NCBI RefSeq assembly: GCF_024808255.1
Contig: NZ_JANTYS010000026.1
Coordinates: 22,270-86,269 of the forward strand
Source of the DNA: Mucilaginibacter dorajii
Lineage (GTDB): Bacteria; Bacteroidota; Bacteroidia; Sphingobacteriales; Sphingobacteriaceae
Length of the DNA: 64,000 nucleotides
Direction of reading: 5' to 3'
In this document: piece by piece, positions 19,901 to 25,567 of the stretch
How the letters are laid out: each line of letters begins with the position of its first letter
Position numbering within the stretch: position 1 is the stretch's first letter
The notes under the pieces: model-generated
Seen by the model: the letters and a program-made list of their open reading frames with translations, nothing else
Told to the model about the DNA's origin: nothing
Databases searched by the model: none
Made by a program: the position numbers and the translations under genes

Positions 19901-22623
19901 GCATTTAAGGCAGGTGTGGTGTAAGTGGTGCCGGTATGTAATGATGCGCCACTTGTTGGTGTAGCATACCAGTTAAACGTACCGTTTGCAGGTGACGGCG
20001 AAGTGATGGCTACGGTAGCCGGGCTGCCCTTACAAACTTCTGTTGATGCGGGGTTAAATATTGGCTTTGGATATTGCTGTACAGCGTAATATACCTGTAA
20101 CGAAGTCAACAAATTAGCGATGCCGGAGCTAAGCCTGATCTGTAGTCTGTCGTAAGCCGCAGTCGCCGGGATTAAAACAACATAACGGTTAGTACCGCTT
20201 AACAATCTTACCGTGATCAGGTTATTATCCAATGTATAAGTATTAGCCACGGTAGCGCCGTTTAACAACGATACCTGGATAGCGCTCAGCACGCCAACAT
20301 CGGCCAAACCAACGGGGCTTTGTAATACCAGTTTGATGGTATCTTTTGCAAAACCTGCCTGCTGGAACTGAATTGTTTGTTCACTATAGCCGCCCAATAA
20401 ACCGGCAGTTACGGTTAAAGTTGACGCCGTTGTTGTATCAGCATCGGTCGCCAGCAATGGATTGGTAATACCGCATAGCACGCAAACACCGTTTACATCA
20501 TTGGTTTGCTGATTAGCAAACGTACAAGGCGCGTTATTGTTGATGGTAACGTTAATGGTGATGGCTGTCCTGGCAGCAGATTGGCAACCAGCGGCGTTTA
20601 CAGCCGCTACATAATAGGTGGTAGTGCTATATAATAATGGTGTGATATAAGGATTACCTGTAAATACCGGGGTAGCAGCTGCGGCGGAGGTATACCAGTT
20701 ATAGGTATTACCCGCCTGGCTATTGGTAACAGAAATAGTGGCGCTTTGACCGGCTACCACCGTTGAATTATTAGCACTTAAAACCGGGTTGGCCGGTTTA
20801 GGGCTTACGGTTACGGTGGCCAGTGCCCTGCTTGCGCTAATACAACCAGTTACGTTAACTGCTTCGGCATAATAATTTGTGTTGGCATGTAAGGCAGGTG
20901 TGGTAAAGTTTACGCCGGTAGCTAATATGGTGCCACCACTGGAAGCACTGTACCAGTTATAAGTTTGGCCGGCAACCGGGCTGGCTATGGATAAAATAGC
21001 TACATCGCCATCGCAGATAGTTACTGTTGGTGTGGTAATAGTCGGTGCTGCAGGCAGCGGACTAACCGTTGCTGTAACTTTTGTCCTTGTCGGGCTAACG
21101 CAGGTACCACCTGCCACAGCCTCGGCATAAAGATCGGTTGTAGTAGTTAAAGCAGCAGTTGTATAGCTGTTGCCGGTAAATAGTGGGGGACCGCCGGTTG
21201 GGGCGGCATACCAGCTTACGGTTACCCCTGTAACTGCCGCAGCACTAAAAGTAGCTGTTGAACCCGGACATACCGTTGCTGTAGCATTGGCTATAACCGG
21301 GGCGGCAGGAATCTGGCTAACGGTAACCACCACAGGTGCCCGTTCAGACTCATTAGTACAGCCTATACGGCTTGCGCCTACATAATAAGTTGTGGTTGTA
21401 CTTAATGCAGGTGTTGTAAAGGTGGCCCCCGCACCGGCAATTGGCGAACCGCCTGTCGCGGTGGTATACCATGCAAATGTGGTGTTTGTTACCGGGGTTA
21501 CACTAAAGGTTACGGTACTGCCCGCACAAACGGAAGCGCTGTTGGTTACAACAGTGCCAATTTTTACAATCGGACGAGGGATAAGCTTTTCTGCCTCGTA
21601 TAAATTTAAGGTGGATAATACGTTGGCTACTAAACTCCCAAGTCTTAGCTGTACCCTGTCAAATAATTTGGCGGGCGCGTAGGTTACAACAACTTTACTA
21701 AGGTTTGAGCCAATACTTAATATACCAAGCAACTGTACGTGCAGCAGGTTGCTATTTAAAAATACGGCATCGTTATTACTGGTATTGCCATTAAAGGTTA
21801 ATAAAGATATACTCGACAATACATCAGCATTTAATAAACTTGTAGGTACTGCTAATGTTAATCTTACAGAATCGCCTAAAACCGAGGTTTGATTAAAGAT
21901 GATGGTCTGTTGTGCATAAGCCCCCAATACATTTACACCCGCATTTAAGGTTGATGCGGTATTGATATTACCATCGATAGCGTTTTGCGGGTTTGCAACA
22001 CCGCCTATATCTACTCCTAAATTTAAAAGCCCTGCCGAAATACCGTGCAGTTCATCAAAAGCGGCACTACATGAGGCAACGCTGTTATCGTTATAATAGG
22101 CATCATATACATATATACTGCTTAAGGCGCTTAAAAGCCCGCCATTAAGTGTAACCCTAACCCTGTCATAAACCTGGCCGGGGGTTATGATAACCTCGTA
22201 TTGATTGTTATTGCTTACCGCGGTAAGTAAAGTAGCCAAAGTAACCGGGCTACCAATAGCCGAGCCTCCGTTATAAGCCTGTATGGTAACTGCGCCAAGC
22301 AAAGTTAAATCAACCAGGTTATCGCCTGTACCCAGTTTTATGGTTACAGGTGTACCGGCGGCAACCTTTGCCGATCCGGGAAATATCAGCTCCTGGTAGG
22401 TTTGTGCTAATACACCAAGCGTTAAATTTAAGGTAGATGACGTTTGCAGATTTCCGTCAACCGCGTTGCCGGGGTTGGTTACAACGCACGCGGCACAAAG
22501 TAAACCGGGCGTGCTGCTTACCTGCGTAGTTGCAAAATGATGCTGACCAAATATTTTACTTGAAGAAAATAATAGCAGACATAAAATTTTTATGTACCTG
22601 CTAAAGAGAGTAGAAGTTCTCAT
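10912..22623 (-). CDS. Giant repetitive surface adhesin with CHU_C (T9SS type B) C-terminus
   Basis: A 3903-residue secreted protein. A signal peptide (ending near IFGQ) is followed by two copies of an unrecognised ~155-residue domain (motif YDRVxxRLxxGxxxxLxxLxxYxA). Then come Ig-like units of ~80 residues, each with a core such as YNWYTAATGGTPIFTG and an end such as TTYYVEA...C.SxxRTxVxVTV. I count 30 Ig-like units and seven copies of the other domain in the order D-D-4Ig-D-3Ig-D-4Ig-D-3Ig-D-4Ig-D-12Ig. An Fn3-like domain and a CHU_C domain with NVFTPNGDGNND end the protein; CHU_C directs T9SS export and surface attachment. Downstream SprF and PorE-like genes fit this. Probable role: adhesion or gliding; the ligand is unknown. 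Confidence 0.9.
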   Translation of the reverse strand: MRTSTLFSRYIKILCLLLFSSSKIFGQHHFATTQVSSTPGLLCAACVVTNPGNAVDGNLQTSSTLNLTLGVLAQTYQELIFPGSAKVAAGTPVTIKLGTGDNLVDLTLLGAVTIQAYNGGSAIGSPVTLATLLTAVSNNNQYEVIITPGQVYDRVRVTLNGGLLSALSSIYVYDAYYNDNSVASCSAAFDELHGISAGLLNLGVDIGGVANPQNAIDGNINTASTLNAGVNVLGAYAQQTIIFNQTSVLGDSVRLTLAVPTSLLNADVLSSISLLTFNGNTSNNDAVFLNSNLLHVQLLGILSIGSNLSKVVVTYAPAKLFDRVQLRLGSLVANVLSTLNLYEAEKLIPRPIVKIGTVVTNSASVCAGSTVTFSVTPVTNTTFAWYTTATGGSPIAGAGATFTTPALSTTTTYYVGASRIGCTNESERAPVVVTVSQIPAAPVIANATATVCPGSTATFSAAAVTGVTVSWYAAPTGGPPLFTGNSYTTAALTTTTDLYAEAVAGGTCVSPTRTKVTATVSPLPAAPTITTPTVTICDGDVAILSIASPVAGQTYNWYSASSGGTILATGVNFTTPALHANTNYYAEAVNVTGCISASRALATVTVSPKPANPVLSANNSTVVAGQSATISVTNSQAGNTYNWYTSAAAATPVFTGNPYITPLLYSTTTYYVAAVNAAGCQSAARTAITINVTINNNAPCTFANQQTNDVNGVCVLCGITNPLLATDADTTTASTLTVTAGLLGGYSEQTIQFQQAGFAKDTIKLVLQSPVGLADVGVLSAIQVSLLNGATVANTYTLDNNLITVRLLSGTNRYVVLIPATAAYDRLQIRLSSGIANLLTSLQVYYAVQQYPKPIFNPASTEVCKGSPATVAITSPSPANGTFNWYATPTSGASLHTGTTYTTPALNANTTYYVEYSRGTCVSPTRYAVAVTVDDPPAKPVVTPTSATINSGQTTTFKATAATNATINWYTQATGGTVVFTGSTFTTPVLNANTTYYAEAVLGNCVSPDRTVVTVTVIPVVIPNVTVTPPTQAVNAGTSATLTASSTTPGTIFNWYTTPTGGTSIFTGATFTSPAIFSNTTYYAEAVVTATGTKSATRASGSVTVNAISNNPVPCDAAIAQTNTTSGLLCVLCGIGNAGGAIDANSNTFSQLSTPVGLLGGYSQQTLQFANVAHVGDSVIVDLGIPGSLASVGVLSQISLATYNGATYNNDRFSVNGGLLSIRLLSGTSLFRVAFKATADFDRVEIRLNSGVAGVLNALNIYDAAQEVAAPVISANAVATCAGTQTTLTATVPNYVTVKWYTTATGGTPVFTGTTFNTPVLNATTTYYAEASRTSDGCTQGTRTPVTVTVTTTPAAPVVANANATVCPGSTATFNATAVAGVTVSWYATPTGGTPIFTGNNYTTAALTNTTSLYAEAVAGGSCVSATRTKVTATVSPLPATPTIAIPTTTICDGDVAILSIANPVAGQTYNWYSTSTGGTVLSTGVNFTTPALHANTNYYAEAVNITGCTSASRAQATVTVSPKPANPVLAANNLTIAAGQNATISVTNAQTGITYNWYTSAAAATPVFTGTPYTTPLLYSSTTYYVAAVNAAGCQSAARTPITINVTINNNAPCSFANQQTNDVNGVCVLCGITNPVLATDADTTTASTLTVTAGLLGGYSEQTVQFQQAGFAGDTIRLVLQSPVGLADVGVLSAIQVSLLNGATVGSTLTLDNNLITVRLLSGTNRYVVLIPATAAYDRLRIRLNSGIANLLTSLQVYYALQQYPKPVFNPASTEVCKGSPAVVSITAPSPANGAFNWYATPTGGASLHTGTTYTTPNLNANTTYYVEYSRGTCVSPTRYAVVVTVDDPPAKPTVIPPSASINTGQTATFKATAATNAIIKWYTQPTGGTAVFTGSTFTTPALSANTTYYAESVLGNCVSPDRTVVPVTVTPLVIPDVAVAPPTQAINAGTSATLTASSTTPGTIFNWYTTATGGTSIYTGATFTSPPLFAATTYYAEAVVSATGSKSATRASGSVTINAISNNPVPCDAAIDQTNTTSGLLCVLCGINNATGSVDANSNTFAQLSAPVGLLGGYSQQTLRFANTGRAGDTVVVDLGIPGALASVGVLSQISLATYNGATYNNDRFALNGSLISIQLLSGTSRFRVTFKAAADFDRVEVRLNSGVAGVLNALNIYDAAQEVAAPVITANAVTACAGTQTTLTATVPSYVTVKWYTTATGGNPVFTGATFNTPVLNATTTYYAEASRTADGCTQVTRTPVTVTVTPTPAAPVVATANVTICSGSPATFAATPVNGVTFNWYTAATGGTLVHTGNSYTTGALSQTTSYFVEAAGAGSCTSSTRTQVTANVTATPLVPQVAQATVQTCSGSSAVLSASSTQPGVTFNWYTAATGGTPIFTGAQYTTPNLTANTSYYVEAAAGSCVSSTRAKTDVVVNPTPVAPALTVTPANAQISSGQTAVIKATSTTAGATFNWYTAASGGSPIFTGAAFTTPALTSNMTYYVESTLAATGCTSPTRTPVTITVNPIFSTSCDFASTQNFTATGICVGCTVSTPNNAVDIDTTNASQLQLTVGLLGANVSQQLIFGDTGNAGDSVTVKLGLPVSLLTAGVLDGIQIASYNGATYNNDRITLSSNLLHIRLLAGSQTAIIRFAPKGTYDRVEVTLLGGVLSALNSASIYYATKQVDAPKLAASTDNICQGSTATFTVSNARASVTYKWYTAAVGGSLVHTGATFTTGALAATTTYYVESSRTANGCVNPNRVAATANVTPSPVNPVLASNNVEICAGDNATLTVTNAGTATVKWYDAATNGTLLFTGATYTVNPVTTQTYYAEISNGTCTSPARTLGTVKVNARPSKPGVVAADVQVCANSTAVLAVLTPEAGVTYSWYTAVTGGTAAGTGATFTTPAISQNITYYVEASNTTTGCINNGGRTPVNITVSGTLTAPILSAATTQVCSGGSVTVSVNNPVAGLVYNWYTAATGGTPIFTGTTFTANNLLANISYFVEAANSSGCVSSTRAKTDITVLPIPTPPQVTAPAGGLSACDGSTITISITNPQADQVYRWYNFATGGTLLFTGTQFTTPAITATTTYYVEAASAGNCNPSARTPVKVTLNPLPADPTVTASTVPVCAGASATLSVASPQAGITYTWYDSPAMTTVLFTGSTYITGPISTSTNFYVSTANTSGCNSSNLAQVRVNIIPPPSAPVVAGGAPVQTCVGSKATLSIDNPTAGFTYNWYSAATGGTPIFTGTSFTTANLSADISYYADAVNSTGCSSSSRTQVDVHVNALPVAPVVTAQGGSATPSVCSGNSATLTATSVTQGVTFNWYTVAQGGTPVFTGATYVTPPISATTTYYVEAVTTAGGCASSTRTAVQITINNTTAPTPTVDAAGLSVCQNSVATISITNPVAGTTYNFYTVATGGNSVYTGTSFVTPAITQNTTYYVEATDGQNCKPSARLAVNVTIVPQPGTPVPTAATVAVCKGSTATLSVSSPQAALTYNWYSSAAKTTKLFTGATYVTGPINANTTFYVEAANGSCSSSSLATVQVNVNSAPGAPVLVNNAVTDCQGSRATLSISNPQAGFTYSWYANAAGGTPLFTGTDFVTPALSVSATYYAEAINSTGCSSPTRTSATVTVTTAPNAPQVNVPNVAICPGTTATLSATSSANTTINWYANATGGTALATGASFITPSLSNNITYYAEAVNNTGGCASATRTSVTVTIIPALTAPVVSASNTSTSVITFTWGAVPGATGYEVSLDNGATFIAPSSGSAGTTHEVSGLSANQTVTIIVRATGPCGLGANSAVVTATTNNPFGNGIFVPNVFTPNGDGNNDLLQVFGNTIQSLTLSIYDQWGELQFRTTNKSAGWDGTYKGHAQPVGVYVYYLTGLTTDGQPIKMKGTVTLLR
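15820..18564 (-). repeat. Adhesin macro-repeat, downstream copy (2745 nt)
   Basis: Second copy of an in-frame tandem duplication within the adhesin. It encodes Ig units 9-15 and the fifth and sixth D domains. Homologous positions in the upstream copy are exactly 2745 nt away at four places checked: 15976/18721, 16532/19277, 17786/20531 and 18466/21211. Boundaries are approximate. Confidence 0.8.
18565..21309 (-). repeat. Adhesin macro-repeat, upstream copy (2745 nt)
   Basis: First copy of the duplication, encoding Ig units 2-8 and the third and fourth D domains. It is co-linear with the downstream copy without net insertions or deletions. Many differences are at third codon positions, so the duplication is not recent. 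Boundaries are approximate. Confidence 0.8.
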
Positions 22624-22817
22624 GCAAATGTATTTAAGGTAGGTGCAATTATTACACAGCCTAAAAATACACTTGCATCAAGAAATATTATTAATACATC
22701 TTATTCACTTATTTCGCCATGATTAAATACCGTTCATAATAAACATATCTGTTCATTCTGTTCATTAAAAACTTTCTTACAACCATGCGCTATTTTATTT
22801 ACGTATATCTTGATAAA

Positions 22818-22878
22818 TACGGTATACGTCGTTCTGGATAGTAAAATGAGCCAAACATTTTACTGTATATATACCGTA
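22818..22878. promoter_or_regulatory. Paired inverted TACGGTATA / TATACCGTA sites before the NACHT gene
   Basis: TACGGTATA at 22818-22826 and its exact reverse complement TATACCGTA at 22870-22878 lie 38-98 bp upstream of the NACHT gene ATG in an AT-rich stretch of 292 bp between two divergent genes. They could be operator half-sites about five helical turns apart. The function is inferred only from symmetry and position. Confidence 0.3.
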
Positions 22879-22915
22879 TAATAATAACGCAGAATAATGA
22901 CAAAACATATAAACC

Positions 22916-25495
22916 ATGATAACCTTTTCACCAATATTATTTGAAATTCTTAAAGGAAGGGCGTTGGAACGCGCTGACATTAAGAGCATCACCCCCGGTG
23001 ATTGTAGAGAACTTTCGGCAATGATATTTGCAGCAACAAAACTTACGGTAAGCGAGACCACCTTGAAAAGGGTATACGGCTTTGCTTTTAGTAAGTTTAA
23101 ACCTTCTCTTTTTACCATTGAGGTAATGGCAAAATATTGCGGTTATGTAGGTTGGGATGATTTTTGCATAAACCAGCAAGGCCTTGCTGTAAAGGCCACC
23201 AATACCGATATAGATTGGAAAGCATTGAGCCAAAACGCAGCAAAAATTACCAATTTTACTTTACAGGCCTTAAAAAACCGGTCAGGTATTCCTTATAACC
23301 AAACTATTGAGAGAAAGTTTATCAATGATCATTTTGATGAGTTCTTAGCCGGCGACTACACCGGAACGGTAATCATGGCACCATCGGGCTATGGAAAAAC
23401 ATTAGCGCTCTGTCATTGGGTAGATGAAAAAACCGCTGTTAATGACAATAAAGATATCATACTGTTTTTTAGCAGCAGCGCGCTGATGAACGTTTTTTTA
23501 AGCGGCCGGGATTTAAATGACTGGCTACTCGCTTTGCTCGGTTACTCGTCTGATGACGATGTTGCCGCTCTGTTTGACGTCAATAAGCGGGGCGACGGCA
23601 AATTTTACTTTATTATTGATGGTTTAGACGAACATATGTTTAAAATAGAGCAATTTCATCTTTTGCTTAACCAGCTTACTAATATCTTTTCCTTTTATCA
23701 ATCACATAGCTGGTTTAAATTGATCCTAACCATGCGTTCATCAAACTGGGTGAACAACCAACACGAATTAGATCCAGATAATGAAAAATGGTTTACCGGT
23801 TTTGTAACCGACAGCAACCTGGTTACCAATGTGCCTTTATTTACACTTAACGAAGTCAGGAATCTTTGTATTAACATCAATCCGGCCATTCAAAACTTTA
23901 TGGCCATTGATATCGCCAAAGACTTTAATCATCCGCTATACTTCCAGTTTTATTACAAGCAGCATAAAGACGATTTTACTTTTGGAATAGCAGATCACAT
24001 CTGTATTCATGACCTTATCTCAACGTTTATCCTTAATAAGGTTTATCTGGGTCATTATGCTACAGAAAAAATCATCCTGTTGCGTACCCTTGTCGCCGAA
24101 ATAGACTTTACAAAAGACTCCTACGATGTTGATAAGCTAAAAGTAATTGAACTGCTTAAACAATATAACCATGCTTACACCGAATTGCTAAACATTGGTT
24201 TTTTACGGGAGATCAACATAAGCACCGACCTCATGTTTAAAACGGTTATCCAATTTGGGAACAGCAACTTTTTAGAATACACTATAGCAAAAAACTTACT
24301 TTTTGAAAACGAATCAACATTTAACCTTCAACTGGTTCATACCATAAATGATAAATTTAATAACAACGAACATAAACTGCCCATTATAAAATGGTGTGTG
24401 ATGAATGCCGTTAAAAACGGGCAACAGGAAAGCTTTGCCTTGTTGGCTTATACCCGCCTTAATCCTAAAGAAAAATCAGAATTAGTGATATTTATTGGCG
24501 AACTGCTGCTAAAAATGTCATCATCGCCCATTTATTCAGAAAGTATTGTGAATTACTTTAAGGCGGATTGTACCGACGATCTGTTCTATTACTTTTTCGG
24601 ACTTGAATACATCAATCTTGAATATAAAAACACACTGCTTACCCTCCTGAAGTTTGAACTGGCCAATAGTAAAAAGGCGCTTGTTTACACAGCGTTAGCA
24701 ACTATATCCATATTCCAGCTTGATCTTGCAGGCATGGACGATAATCTAAAAAAGCTGAGAAGTTTCTCGCCCGAAGATTTTCAGAATTTCGACATTAACC
24801 CGTTACATTGCTTAGACGCTATTTACCAGTATTTTAAATACGGCATCATCAAAAAAGAGTTCTTTGCCGAGTTAACCAGGTTCTATTTTAATCCTCCGAA
24901 ACATAAAACCGCTATTCATACATTTAAAGGCAACGACCTTATTTACCTGCTTGCCGGTTATTCGCTATCCATAACACAAAAACCAATTAAAGTATTGAGG
25001 TTCATCAACGCCACTCAAAAAACATGCAAAACCTGCTTAGACTCGTCGTTCACGTACCGTTTCTTCTTAAAAGCGATGGCCTCAACCGCTTATTTCTTCC
25101 TTTATAGCGAAACAGAGATGTTAAGGATGTATGAATCCTTGGCAACCGCCTGCAAACTCAGAGAAAATTTGGCCACCCCATTTATGTATGCGTTTTTGTA
25201 TGCTGTTAAAATAAAAACCGCAATTATGCTCAATGATATAGCCAGCATTAATGGCTACTTAACCCAGTTTTATCAAACGTGCGATGAATCGGGCAACAAG
25301 CTATCAAAGCTGTTTATTCACTTTGTATTGATCAATTGCGAACAAATCAGGATCACCGATACGCAATTATACAGGCAAGTATCTTATAACCATACCAAGC
25401 TGCTGCGCGAATGCGGCCTGAGCCCCGAAATATTGGTAAGGCCACTGGAAGAAGAGCCAACGGTATTAAAATTGAATATCAGCACACCATATTAG
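22916..25495 (+). CDS. NACHT-type STAND NTPase with N-terminal HTH-like module
   Basis: An 859-residue predicted signal-transduction NTPase. Residues 1-90 form a module with DCRELSAMIF, SETTLKRVYGF and AKYCGYVGWDDFC; I read this as an HTH-like region, seen in my recollection in other Bacteroidota proteins. The NTPase part has Walker A APSGYGKT (155-162), Walker B FIIDGLDE (232-239) with the Gly-x-Asp-Glu pattern typical of NACHT, and a sensor-1-like LILTMRS (269-275). The remaining ~550 residues are helical and repeat-like, suitable as a sensor. There is no membrane segment and no fused nuclease or TIR. Bacterial NACHT proteins include antiphage sensors and transcription regulators; the HTH-like start favours a regulator, but defence is possible. 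Confidence 0.75.
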   Translation: MITFSPILFEILKGRALERADIKSITPGDCRELSAMIFAATKLTVSETTLKRVYGFAFSKFKPSLFTIEVMAKYCGYVGWDDFCINQQGLAVKATNTDIDWKALSQNAAKITNFTLQALKNRSGIPYNQTIERKFINDHFDEFLAGDYTGTVIMAPSGYGKTLALCHWVDEKTAVNDNKDIILFFSSSALMNVFLSGRDLNDWLLALLGYSSDDDVAALFDVNKRGDGKFYFIIDGLDEHMFKIEQFHLLLNQLTNIFSFYQSHSWFKLILTMRSSNWVNNQHELDPDNEKWFTGFVTDSNLVTNVPLFTLNEVRNLCININPAIQNFMAIDIAKDFNHPLYFQFYYKQHKDDFTFGIADHICIHDLISTFILNKVYLGHYATEKIILLRTLVAEIDFTKDSYDVDKLKVIELLKQYNHAYTELLNIGFLREINISTDLMFKTVIQFGNSNFLEYTIAKNLLFENESTFNLQLVHTINDKFNNNEHKLPIIKWCVMNAVKNGQQESFALLAYTRLNPKEKSELVIFIGELLLKMSSSPIYSESIVNYFKADCTDDLFYYFFGLEYINLEYKNTLLTLLKFELANSKKALVYTALATISIFQLDLAGMDDNLKKLRSFSPEDFQNFDINPLHCLDAIYQYFKYGIIKKEFFAELTRFYFNPPKHKTAIHTFKGNDLIYLLAGYSLSITQKPIKVLRFINATQKTCKTCLDSSFTYRFFLKAMASTAYFFLYSETEMLRMYESLATACKLRENLATPFMYAFLYAVKIKTAIMLNDIASINGYLTQFYQTCDESGNKLSKLFIHFVLINCEQIRITDTQLYRQVSYNHTKLLRECGLSPEILVRPLEEEPTVLKLNISTPY

Positions 25496-25528
25496 TAAAG
25501 AATGTAAGAAATCTTTGTCATCCAGTTG

Positions 25529-25567
25529 AAGATAAGGGCAAGCCTACTTTAGGCTTGCCCTTATCTT
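25529..25567. terminator. Bidirectional terminator between convergent genes
   Basis: A perfect 17-bp stem, AAGATAAGGGCAAGCCT (25529-25545) with AGGCTTGCCCTTATCTT (25551-25567), around a 5-nt loop. Rightward it is followed by TTT. It ends the NACHT transcript, and its right arm also encodes the last codons of the convergent dehydrogenase gene, whose stop is at 25544-25546. Confidence 0.85.

Noticed and set aside
11540..21682. Many antisense open frames across the adhesin, with a repeated APVNIGVPPVAxVYQL-like pattern
   Set aside because: They are the reverse frame of the repeated Ig units (YNWYTAATGGTPIFTG); their similarity to each other only mirrors the repeats of the real gene.
10912..22623. 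Regularly spaced repeats that could suggest a CRISPR array
   Set aside because: The units are long (~240 nt), imperfect, and stay in one open reading frame with third-position variation; they encode protein domains.
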